Positions 27,036 to 34,543 of a DNA stretch of 64,000 nt are shown here, piece after piece. How positions within the stretch are numbered: position 1 is the first letter of the stretch; each line of letters opens with the position of its first letter. The notes below the pieces were generated by a model. The model saw only the letters and a list, made by a program, of their open reading frames with translations. It made no database searches and was not told where the DNA came from. The stretch is from the NCBI RefSeq assembly GCF_023734135.1, contig NZ_AP025730.1, forward strand, positions 5,642,001-5,706,000, read 5' to 3'. A program made the translations under genes and the position numbers. This DNA is from Sphaerotilus microaerophilus. GTDB lineage: Bacteria > Pseudomonadota > Gammaproteobacteria > Burkholderiales > Burkholderiaceae_C.

Positions 27036-28370
27036 ATGCTGCATCTTCCCCAGTCGAAGCGTCCCCACGCCCACACCCGCCGCGCCATCGCCTTGGGCGC
27101 CGCCCTGGCCCTGAGTCCCCTGGCCGCGCTGGCCACCAATGGCTACTTCCCGCATGGCTATGGCCTGAAGGCCAAGGGCATGGGCGGCGCCTCCCTGGCC
27201 ATGAGCCAGGACGGCATGGGCGGCGCCAACAACCCGGCCAGCATGTCCTTTGCCGGGAGCCGGCTCGACCTGGGCCTGGACTGGTTCCAACCCAAGCGCG
27301 GCGCCAGCCGGCAGGGCAGCATGGGCGGCGCATTCGACTTCAACACGACCAGCGAAAGCAACAACCACTTCGTGCCCGAGTTCGGCTACATCAGCCAGTT
27401 CAGTCCGTCATTGACCGCCGGCATCACGGTGTACGGGAATGGCGGCATGAACACCGACTATCCCGGGGCCCAGACCTCCTGCGGCAATCCGTCGGGCAAC
27501 GTGGCCAATCCGATGTGCGGCAGCGGCCGCCTGACGATGGACTTGATGCAGTTGATCATCGCGCCGACGGTCTCGTTCAAGCTGGCGCCAGACCACGCCA
27601 TCGGCCTGTCGCCGCTGCTCGGCTATCAGCGATTCAAGATGTCGGGCCTGCAGGCCTTCGACAACGGCCCCGGCTTCCCACCGATGACCGGCAACCCGGG
27701 CTACGTCACCAACAACGGCTACGACAGCTCGACCGGCTTCGGTGTTCGCGTCGGCTATCAGGGCAAGGTGGGGCCGGTCACACTGGCGGCAGCCTATTCG
27801 CCCAAGATGGACATGGGGACCCTTGACAAGTACAAGGGCTTGTTTGCCGGCGCCGGTGACTTCGACATCCCAGCCAACTACGGCTTGGGCGTCGCGGTGT
27901 CGGTCATACCCGCCGTCACCGTCGCACTCGACTGGATGCGCATCGAATACAGCGGCGTGCCGTCCGTGGGCAACCCGAGCAGCAACCAGGCCCCGCTCGG
28001 CTCGGCGAACGGCCCCGGCTTCGGATGGAAGGACATCGATGTCTACAAGCTGGGCGTGCAGTGGCAGGCCAGTCCGCAACTGACGCTGCGGGCGGGCTAC
28101 AACAAGGGCGACAACCCGATCACCGCAGCGGATGTGTCGTTCAACATCATTGCGCCTGGCGTGACGAAGACCCACTACACCCTGGGCGGCACGATGCAGC
28201 TGGGCGGCAACTCCGAGCTGACGATGGCCTACATGTACGCACCGAAGGTGTCGGTCACCGGCTACTCGATGCTGAATTCCCCGACCCTGCTCGGCCCCGG
28301 CAACGGCGGGCAGGAAACCATCTGGATGAAGCAGCAATCGCTGGGCATGGCCTGGGCCATGCGGTTCTGA
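27036..28370 (+). CDS. FadL/OmpP1/TodX-type outer-membrane transport protein
   Basis: 444 aa with GGAGAG before the ATG. A signal peptide ends at PLAALA, followed by TNGYFPHGYGLKAKGMGGASLAMSQDGMGGANNPASMSF, a FadL-type N-terminus with the NPA signature. The remainder is a beta-barrel with alternating aromatic strands, ending in the C-terminal Phe (WAMRF) recognised by the BAM machinery. FadL channels pass hydrophobic molecules. In this place between dsrE2 and a YeeE transporter it could admit hydrophobic sulfur species, which is speculation. Confidence 0.85.
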   Translation: MLHLPQSKRPHAHTRRAIALGAALALSPLAALATNGYFPHGYGLKAKGMGGASLAMSQDGMGGANNPASMSFAGSRLDLGLDWFQPKRGASRQGSMGGAFDFNTTSESNNHFVPEFGYISQFSPSLTAGITVYGNGGMNTDYPGAQTSCGNPSGNVANPMCGSGRLTMDLMQLIIAPTVSFKLAPDHAIGLSPLLGYQRFKMSGLQAFDNGPGFPPMTGNPGYVTNNGYDSSTGFGVRVGYQGKVGPVTLAAAYSPKMDMGTLDKYKGLFAGAGDFDIPANYGLGVAVSVIPAVTVALDWMRIEYSGVPSVGNPSSNQAPLGSANGPGFGWKDIDVYKLGVQWQASPQLTLRAGYNKGDNPITAADVSFNIIAPGVTKTHYTLGGTMQLGGNSELTMAYMYAPKVSVTGYSMLNSPTLLGPGNGGQETIWMKQQSLGMAWAMRF

Positions 28371-28477
28371 GCGCCTCCGTCACAATCTCGCCCCCGCGGG
28401 CGCCGTGCTGCCGACACGAACGTGGGCATGCGGCGCCCTTTTCCTGACCCCACTTTCTTGAGCGAGGCTGACCCCCC

Positions 28478-29587
28478 ATGGACGGCAGCAACATCGTTTC
28501 CCCGACAACCATCGCCTGGCTGGGCGCCGGGCTCGGCGTGGCCTTCGGCTTCGTCGGCCAGCGCAGCAACTTCTGCACCATGGGCGCGGTGTCCGACATC
28601 GTGGCCATGGGCTCGTGGACACGCATGCGCATGTGGCTGATGGCCATCGGCGCGGCCATCCTGGCCACCGGGGCGCTGCAACTGGCCGGGCTGATCGACG
28701 TGTCCAAGTCGATCTACACCTCCGGGCGCATTCTCTGGGTGGCCAATCTGGTAGGCGGCGCGCTGTTCGGCATCGGCATGACCCTGGCCGGCGGCTGTGG
28801 CAGCAAGACCCTGATCCGCCTGGGCGGTGGCAACCTCAAGTCCGTGGTGGTGTTCGCCTTCGTGGCGATTGCTGCCTACATGACGCTCAAGGGGCTGTTC
28901 GGCGTCTGGCGCGTGCGCTGGCTGGAGCCCTGGGTGTGGAACGTCGGCGCCGGGCAGGACCTGCCCACGCTGCTGGCCGGCACCTTCGGCCTGTCGGCAC
29001 GCACGCTGCTGATGGTGCTGGTGGCCCTCATCGGCGGCGGGCTGGTCGCCTTCGCGCTGGCCGACCGCGACTTCCGCCGGCCCGAACCGCTGCTGGGCGG
29101 TTTGCTCACCGGCCTGTTTGTTGCCGCGGGCTGGTACATCAGCGGCCACGTCGGCTACCTCGCCGAGCACCCCGAGACGCTGCAGGAGGCCTTCGTCGCC
29201 ACCAACAGCGGCCGCGCCGAATCGCTGAGCTTCATCGCCCCCTACGCCTACACGCTGGAGTTGCTGATGATGTGGAGCGACACCAGCCGCATCGTCACCT
29301 TCGGCATCGCCACCGCGCTGGGCGTGGTGGGCGGCGCAGCGCTGGGTGCGCTGACCAGTGGCAGCTTCCGCGTGGAGGGCTTCCGCCAGACCGAGGACCT
29401 GGCGCGTCACATCATCGGCGCGATCCTGATGGGCATGGGCGGCGTCACCGCGATGGGCTGCACCATCGGCCAGGGCGTGACCGGGCTGTCGACCCTGTCC
29501 ATCGGTGCGTTCCTCACCTTCTCGGCGATCATCGCCGGCTGCGTGGCGACGCTGAAGTGGGAGTACGCCCGCGCGATGCGGGATTGA
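28478..29587 (+). CDS. YeeE/YedE (TsuA-like) sulfur-compound transporter 2
   Basis: 369 aa, about nine or ten transmembrane segments, with both YeeE/YedE signatures: FGFVGQRSNFCTMGAVSDIV with IGMTLAGGCGSKTLIRLGGGN, and LMGMGGVTAMGCTIGQGVTGLSTLS. The Cys residues of NFC, GGC and MGC are the candidate sulfur-relay sites. It is distinct in sequence from the paralogue at 14975. It follows tusA-dsrE2 and the FadL-type gene, so the set looks like an import route from outer membrane to cytoplasmic carriers. Confidence 0.86.
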   Translation: MDGSNIVSPTTIAWLGAGLGVAFGFVGQRSNFCTMGAVSDIVAMGSWTRMRMWLMAIGAAILATGALQLAGLIDVSKSIYTSGRILWVANLVGGALFGIGMTLAGGCGSKTLIRLGGGNLKSVVVFAFVAIAAYMTLKGLFGVWRVRWLEPWVWNVGAGQDLPTLLAGTFGLSARTLLMVLVALIGGGLVAFALADRDFRRPEPLLGGLLTGLFVAAGWYISGHVGYLAEHPETLQEAFVATNSGRAESLSFIAPYAYTLELLMMWSDTSRIVTFGIATALGVVGGAALGALTSGSFRVEGFRQTEDLARHIIGAILMGMGGVTAMGCTIGQGVTGLSTLSIGAFLTFSAIIAGCVATLKWEYARAMRD

Positions 29588-29615
29588 CCCCCCCGGAGCC
29601 TCAATCGTTCATCGA

Positions 29616-30305
29616 TCACCACTGCGCCAGCAGGCGGCCCTTCTCGACCTTGCTGGGCCACTGGCGCAGCGGCTGGTCACCCTTGGCGGTGCAGGCGCCG
29701 CTGCGCAGGTCGAATTGCCACTCGTGCTTCGGGCAGGTCAGCGTGTCGCCCTGCAGCCCCAGGTGCGGGATGTGGGTGGCCTGGTGCGGGCAGAGGCTGT
29801 CGTAGACGCGCCAGGCGCGCTGCGTGGCACGGTGGATGAACACGGCCCGGCCAGCGCACTCCAGGCGGCGGCTCTCGCCCACCGCGAGCTCCTTCGTCGC
29901 CAGCAGGTCGTGCCAGGTCGGCTCGGCCGCGGGTAGGGTCGTCGCCACGGGCACGGCCGCAGCAGCGGGAGCAGCGGGTGCGGCGCCCTTCAGCGCATCG
30001 GGATGGAAGCCCGGCAGATCCATCGCCAGGATGATGTCGACCGCCCAGATGATCTTCGCCAGGCCGAGGGTCGGGAAGGCCATCAGCAGCGCGTCGAGCA
30101 CCTCCATCGGCGTGCAGCCTTCGCGAAGCGCACGCTTCAGGTACTGGCGCAGGCCCCGCTCGGTCTGCGCGTGCACCTTGGTGATGACGCTGATGAGGTT
30201 GCGCGTCTTCGGGTCGAGGTGGGTGCCGCAGGCCTTCAGGAAGGCAAAGTAGTGGCCAACCGCATCGGGCCGGGCTTTCACGAGGTAGTCGAGGGCGTCA
30301 CTCAT
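29616..30305 (-). CDS. AhpD/CMD-like domain fused to a Rieske [2Fe-2S] domain
   Basis: 229 aa. Residues 1-105 are an all-helical carboxymuconolactone-decarboxylase/AhpD-like domain (TRNLISVITKVHAQTERGLRQYLKRALREGCTPMEVLDALLMAFPTLG). It has one Cys and no CxxC, so it is not a classical AhpD peroxidase partner. An Ala/Pro linker of about 20 residues follows. The C-terminal 100 residues form a Rieske ferredoxin with CPHQATH and CPKHEW, giving the Cys/His pairs for a 2Fe-2S cluster. It is the last gene of the minus-strand soe run and may carry electrons or detoxify. Its function is unknown. Confidence 0.8.
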   Translation of the reverse strand: MSDALDYLVKARPDAVGHYFAFLKACGTHLDPKTRNLISVITKVHAQTERGLRQYLKRALREGCTPMEVLDALLMAFPTLGLAKIIWAVDIILAMDLPGFHPDALKGAAPAAPAAAAVPVATTLPAAEPTWHDLLATKELAVGESRRLECAGRAVFIHRATQRAWRVYDSLCPHQATHIPHLGLQGDTLTCPKHEWQFDLRSGACTAKGDQPLRQWPSKVEKGRLLAQW

Positions 30306-30398
30306 CGGTCTTCGATCTCAAGAAGGGAAGGGATCGGGCCTCGCGGCCGCCAGGCTGCAACGCCACCAAGCCGCGAGACGGGAGAAGCTGCGCCGGGA

Positions 30399-31253
30399 TC
30401 AGGCCCTGACCAGCATCACGGCGCGCCCGGCCAGGCCAACCACCCGCTGGGCGGTGCTGCCCAGCAGCAGGTCGGCCAGCTCGGTTTCGCCGCGCCGGCC
30501 GAGCACGATCAGGTCGGCGCCCGCTGCATCGGCCGCGGCGACGATGGCCTCGTAGGCGCGGCCCTGTCCGGTGCGCACCTGCGGTGGCGCGGGCAGACCC
30601 GGCACGGCCTGCATCGCCGCATCGGCGGCCCGCTGCGCCACCGCCAGGGCCGCGGCCTGGGCCGGCGCGCTGCCGTCCGGCGCCACGCTGAGCACGGTCA
30701 GCGGCAGGCCGCAGGTGGCTGCCACCGCCGCCGCCTGGCGCGCCACCACCGGCCCGTGCGCGGAGGCATCGACGGCGGCCAGCACATGGTGCGACCACAG
30801 CCCGCCGGGCGGCGGCACCATCAGCATCGAGCAGGGGGCGTGGCCGGCCACCTTGCTGACCATCTCGCCCACCAGCAGCCGCGCCAGGATGCCCTGCTTG
30901 CCGCGGTGACGCGTCACCAGCAGGTCGGCGGCGCTGGCCTGCGCGTCGGCGACGATCTCGCGCCAGGGCTCCTCGCCCCGGCGAACCGACACCTCCAGCG
31001 TCACGCCCGCACGGGTGGCCTGCTCGCGCAGCTGCGCCACCCGGGCCGCCATCTCGCGCTCGGCGCGCAGCGCCAGCTCGGGGGCGGCGATCTCGTACTC
31101 CGGGTTGCTGCGCAGCGGCAGCACCACCCGCAGCGGCAGGCCGCAGCGTGCGGCCATCGCCAACGCGGTGATCTCGGCGGGCACGTCATGCTCGCTGCGC
31201 TCGGTGGCCAGCAGCAGGTGCTGGAAGGGAGGGGAAGAATGGGAGGGGTTCAC
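30399..31253 (-). CDS. Tandem universal stress protein (UspA x2)
   Basis: 284 aa from a GTG at 31253 with GGAG upstream; an in-frame ATG at 31322 would overlap the preceding gene. There are two UspA domains. The first runs from HLLLATERSEHDV to GHAPCSMLMVPPP and the second from HVLAAVDASAHGP to LAGRAVMLVRA. Both carry ATP-loop-like ends (TRHRGKQGILARLLVGEMVSKV; LGRRGETELADLLLGSTAQRVV). It probably responds to energy or redox stress within the soe operon. The precise role is unknown. Confidence 0.82.
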   Translation of the reverse strand: MNPSHSSPPFQHLLLATERSEHDVPAEITALAMAARCGLPLRVVLPLRSNPEYEIAAPELALRAEREMAARVAQLREQATRAGVTLEVSVRRGEEPWREIVADAQASAADLLVTRHRGKQGILARLLVGEMVSKVAGHAPCSMLMVPPPGGLWSHHVLAAVDASAHGPVVARQAAAVAATCGLPLTVLSVAPDGSAPAQAAALAVAQRAADAAMQAVPGLPAPPQVRTGQGRAYEAIVAAADAAGADLIVLGRRGETELADLLLGSTAQRVVGLAGRAVMLVRA

Positions 31254-31287
31254 CGCCGGCTCCAGGGTCGTCTGGCCAGGCACCGCC

Positions 31288-31707
31288 TCAGTGCCCGCCA
31301 CCGATGATGCCCGATGCCGCAAACACCAGCACGATCACCTCCAGCACGCAGATCGCCACGAAGGCGCGGTCGCGGGCGCGGGCATACAGAGGCATCACGG
31401 CCAGCAGGCAGGGCAGCGAGCAGGAGGCCAGCAGCGCGATGCCCACCAGATTGAGCACGTCGCCGCGCTGCACCAGCGCCAGCCAGCCCCAGCCGGTGGG
31501 CTGGCCGGTGGTCTGCAGGTACTGGGCCACCGGCTGGTTCCACAGCGCAGGCAGCTGTTCCAGTGGCACCAGCGGCGCGATCCAGCCGGCCACGTAGGCC
31601 ACGAAGCTGGCCACCAGCACGGCCAGACCGAGGCGCGAGCCGGTCGCCAGCCACCGGGCGTAGCGCTGCTGTGCGGCGTCGACGAAGTCCTTCTGAACGT
31701 CGGTCAT
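31288..31707 (-). CDS. Small three-helix membrane protein next to TauE/SafE
   Basis: 139 aa from the ATG of MTDVQKDFVDAAQQRYARWLATG. Three hydrophobic helices are visible (LAVLVASFVAYVAGWIAPL, DVLNLVGIALLASCSLPCLLAVMP, AFVAICVLEVIVLVFAASGII). It lies 8 bp downstream of the TauE/SafE gene and is likely co-transcribed. Small membrane proteins of DUF1634 type accompany TauE/SafE exporters in other genomes and this may be a relative, but the assignment is not certain. Confidence 0.7.
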   Translation of the reverse strand: MTDVQKDFVDAAQQRYARWLATGSRLGLAVLVASFVAYVAGWIAPLVPLEQLPALWNQPVAQYLQTTGQPTGWGWLALVQRGDVLNLVGIALLASCSLPCLLAVMPLYARARDRAFVAICVLEVIVLVFAASGIIGGGH

Positions 31708-31715
31708 GGGCGGCC

Positions 31716-32729
31716 TCAGTTCCATATCTGGAGCCCCTTGAGGAGCGCACGCAGCCCGGCGAACAGCAGCAGGCCGATCACCATCTTGCGCACCATCGCC
31801 GCCGGCACCACGGTGAGCAGGCGCGCACCGATCTGAGCGCCCAGCATCATGCCCACCACCGACGGCACCGCGACGACGGCCAGCACCGCGCCGCGGTTCA
31901 GGTAGACCCAGGCGGCCGACGAATCCACCAGCGAGAGGATGAAGCCCGAGGTGGCGGCCGAGACCTTCAGCGGCGCACCCATCACCAAGTTCAACACCGG
32001 CACGTTGGCCCAGCCGGCGCCCAGCCCGAACATGCCCGCCAACACGCCGATCAGCAGGAACAGCACCAGTCCCAGCGGCGTGCGGTGCACCTGCCAGGCC
32101 ACCTCGCGCCCGCTGGCCGCGTCGCGAAAGATGCCGTGCATGGCGAGCGCCTGCGACAGCCGGTCCGGCCGATCGACCACCGGCCACTCCGACTTGCGCG
32201 CCGTCAGCATCAGCGCCGTGATGCCCAGGATCACCGTGCCCAGCGCCAGGTTGACCACCCGCGCCGGCAGCGCCAGGCCAAGCAGCGCCCCGACGATCGA
32301 ACTGGCCGAGGCCACCAGCGCCAGCGGCAGCGCCAGGCGCAGGTTGGCGTAACCGGCGCGCAGCAGCCCCGGCCCGGCCGACAGCGCCCCGGCCAGCGCG
32401 ACCAGCAGGCCTGCGCCGCGCACGAAGTCCAGGTGGAACGGGAAAAAGCCGCCGACGATGGGCACGAACAGCACCCCGCCGCCCACACCGGCCGGCACCG
32501 CCACGATGCCGAGCAGGAAACAGACCACGAACAGCCCCAGCGGCCAGACCCACCAGGGCTGGGCATCTGGTGCGCCAGCCACGGCAGCCCCGTCTGCGGC
32601 CAGGCTCGGGGCAGCCCAGGTGAGCAGCGCCAGGATCAGCATCGGCGGCACGAGTGCGGCGAGGCGCCCCACCGGCACAGGCCGGCACGGCCGGCCGGCC
32701 AACAGGCCGCAGACTGGATGCAAGCTCAT
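31716..32729 (-). CDS. TauE/SafE-family sulfite or sulfonate exporter
   Basis: 337 aa from the ATG at 32729, which overlaps the TGA of soeC by ATGA. The N-terminal segment is hydrophobic, followed by two repeats of the TauE/SafE domain: FLLGIVAVPAGVGGGVLFVPIVGG and LIGVLAGMFGLGAGWANVPVLNLVMGAPLKVSAATSG. There are about eight transmembrane helices. It probably exports sulfite formed by the Dsr pathway, protecting the cell when SoeABC is saturated. The tight coupling to soeABC supports this. Confidence 0.85.
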   Translation of the reverse strand: MSLHPVCGLLAGRPCRPVPVGRLAALVPPMLILALLTWAAPSLAADGAAVAGAPDAQPWWVWPLGLFVVCFLLGIVAVPAGVGGGVLFVPIVGGFFPFHLDFVRGAGLLVALAGALSAGPGLLRAGYANLRLALPLALVASASSIVGALLGLALPARVVNLALGTVILGITALMLTARKSEWPVVDRPDRLSQALAMHGIFRDAASGREVAWQVHRTPLGLVLFLLIGVLAGMFGLGAGWANVPVLNLVMGAPLKVSAATSGFILSLVDSSAAWVYLNRGAVLAVVAVPSVVGMMLGAQIGARLLTVVPAAMVRKMVIGLLLFAGLRALLKGLQIWN

Positions 32730-33676
32730 GCGGTCGACGAGTGGTACAGGTTCTGCGGGTGCCGCGCCTGGGCGAAGAACAGCCAGCGCTCCGACAGCAG
32801 CCCCCAGCACTGGGCCACGAACGCCGCCACCAGCACCCAGGGCAGCGCAGCGGCCCCCAGCGCCAGCGGCAGCAACATCAGGCTGGGCGCCAGCCAGCCG
32901 GCCAGCAGGGCGCGCACCGCCTGCCGGCGCACGAAGGCCTCACCCTGGCCGTGGAAGAACTCGCGGGTGTTGAACGAGCCGCCCATCGCCCCCTGTGACT
33001 TCTGCACGATGCGCGGGTGGCGCACGCCGATCGCGGTCTGCAGCGTCGTCTTGGGCACGAGGCGCTGGTTGCGCCGCTGCGCCGCCAACCGCAGGCCCGC
33101 AGCCAGCAGCGTGGCTGCCAGCGCCAGGCGGCCGAGCCCGACGCCGAGCTCCGGCGCGTTCAACGCCGTGAAGGCCGCCAGCGCAGTGGCCAGCGTCAGG
33201 CCGGAGGCCGCGCCCATCGCGGTGTAGTTCACCACGGTGAAGGGGCTGGCCCACTCGCGGATCACCTTCACCGCTGCATAGACCATGCCGGTGCAGACGA
33301 ACAGCGCCAGCGCCAGCGCCCCCGCCAGCAGCACGAGCAGCAGGGCCGTTGGATGCCCGGCCCAGCGCGCCAGCCCATACAGCGCGGTGCCGCCCATGAA
33401 GGCCGGCAGCACGATCACCTCGCGCGACAGCCAGGAGGTGCGCCACATCGCCGCCGCGCGCCAGGCCCGCTCGGGGTGGCCGAGGTGGAAGAAGGACGCC
33501 ACCAGCCCGGCCGCACTGAGCAGCAGCGCCAGCACGGCGCCCGCAAACAGGAAGGTGGTCGGCAGCGCCACGGCGCCAGCCCAGGAAGCGAGCTCGACAC
33601 CGGCCAGCGCCAGCACGAGGCCCTGGGCCGCACCGATCAGGGTGGTCAGGAGGAGAACGGAGAGGGCCGGTTTCAT
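32726..33676 (-). CDS. soeC: SoeC, membrane anchor of cytoplasmic sulfite dehydrogenase (DmsC/NrfD-like)
   Basis: 316 aa, ATG preceded by GGAGAC. Eight hydrophobic helices resemble DmsC: MKPALSVLLLTTLIGAAQGLVLAL, AAGLVASFFHLGHPERAWRA, TSWLSREVIVLPAFMGGTALYG, FVCTGMVYAAVKVIREWASPFTVVNY. It anchors SoeAB to the inner face of the membrane and gives electrons to quinone. The gene is separated from soeB by a 138-bp spacer with a hairpin repeat, and is translationally coupled to the TauE/SafE gene. Confidence 0.88.
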   Translation of the reverse strand: MKPALSVLLLTTLIGAAQGLVLALAGVELASWAGAVALPTTFLFAGAVLALLLSAAGLVASFFHLGHPERAWRAAAMWRTSWLSREVIVLPAFMGGTALYGLARWAGHPTALLLVLLAGALALALFVCTGMVYAAVKVIREWASPFTVVNYTAMGAASGLTLATALAAFTALNAPELGVGLGRLALAATLLAAGLRLAAQRRNQRLVPKTTLQTAIGVRHPRIVQKSQGAMGGSFNTREFFHGQGEAFVRRQAVRALLAGWLAPSLMLLPLALGAAALPWVLVAAFVAQCWGLLSERWLFFAQARHPQNLYHSSTA

Positions 33677-33769
33677 GCGTGGTCTCCGAGGACGGGCCGG
33701 TGCCGCAGGCTGACGCAGCGCCTGTGCAGCGAACGCCGCAGATCCGGCCTGTCCGGTCTGCTGGCGGCG

Positions 33770-33805
33770 CCCCCTTGAGGGAGAGCGGCGAAGCCGCAAC
33801 GGGGG
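33770..33805. repeat. Hairpin repeat between soeB and soeC
   Basis: An outer CCCCC (33770-33774) to GGGGG (33801-33805) stem encloses GCGGC-GAA-GCCGC (33785-33797). The same plan occurs at 19168-19208 between soxX and soxB. It lies inside an operon rather than at its end and has no U-tract, so it probably acts in mRNA processing or stability. Confidence 0.5.
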
Positions 33806-33814
33806 TGGGCCATG

Positions 33815-34543
33815 TCAATGCTCCCAATCGGCGCCAAGCGGCTCACCGGTGGCTGGCTGCGGCTCGCGGCCATCGACGCGCAGCGGGTTGTCCGCGCGCA
33901 CGAGCTGCTCGGCGCGCACCGGGATCACGGTGCGGCGCCGCGGCAGGTAGTGGTTGGACGGCTGGGTGCCCTGCTCGGGCATCAGCGGGTAGCCGCCGCG
34001 CTCGCGGATGGCCACCGACACCACCGAGTCCGGATCGTGCACGTCGCCGAACAGCCGCGCCCCGGCCGGACAGGCCAGCACGCAGGAGGGTTTGCGCTCC
34101 GCCACCGGCAGCTGCTCGTTGTAGATCCGGTCGACACAGAGGGTGCACTTGGTCATCACCTGGCGCTTCTCGTCAAGCTCGCGCACGCCGTAGGGGCAGG
34201 CCCAGCTGCAGTACTTGCAGCCGATGCAGCGGTCGTAGTCGACCAGCACGATGCCGTCCGAAGCGCGCTTGTAGCTCGCGCCGGTGGGGCAGACCGGCAC
34301 GCAGGGCGGGTCCTCGCAGTGCAGGCAGCTCTTCGGGAAGTGGACCGTCTGCGTGTTGGGGAACTCGCCGACCTCGAAGGTCTGCACCCGGTTGAAGAAG
34401 GTGCCGGTGGGGTCGGCGCCGTAGGGGTTCTCGTCGACCAGCGGGCCGGCCGCGCCGGAGGTGTTCCACTGCTTGCAGTTGGTGACGCAGGCATGGCAGC
34501 CCACGCAGATGTTGAGGTCGATGACCAGGGCGAGCTGTGTCAT
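33815..34543 (-). CDS. soeB: SoeB, iron-sulfur subunit of cytoplasmic sulfite dehydrogenase
   Basis: 242 aa from the ATG at 34543 overlapping the TGA of soeA (ATGA). It is a DmsB/PsrB-type ferredoxin with four cysteine clusters: CVGCHACVTNCK, CLHCEDPPCVPVCPTG, CIGCKYCSWACPYG and CTLCVDRI with CVLACP. These hold four [4Fe-4S] clusters that link SoeA to SoeC. It has no signal peptide, in keeping with a cytoplasmic complex. Confidence 0.93.
   Translation of the reverse strand: MTQLALVIDLNICVGCHACVTNCKQWNTSGAAGPLVDENPYGADPTGTFFNRVQTFEVGEFPNTQTVHFPKSCLHCEDPPCVPVCPTGASYKRASDGIVLVDYDRCIGCKYCSWACPYGVRELDEKRQVMTKCTLCVDRIYNEQLPVAERKPSCVLACPAGARLFGDVHDPDSVVSVAIRERGGYPLMPEQGTQPSNHYLPRRRTVIPVRAEQLVRADNPLRVDGREPQPATGEPLGADWEH

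Noticed and set aside
31288..32688. A 466-codon minus-strand frame joining the small membrane protein with antisense-frame sequence under TauE/SafE
   Set aside because: Only the last 139 codons have membrane-protein character and a proper start (31707); the rest overlaps the well-supported TauE/SafE gene in a different frame.
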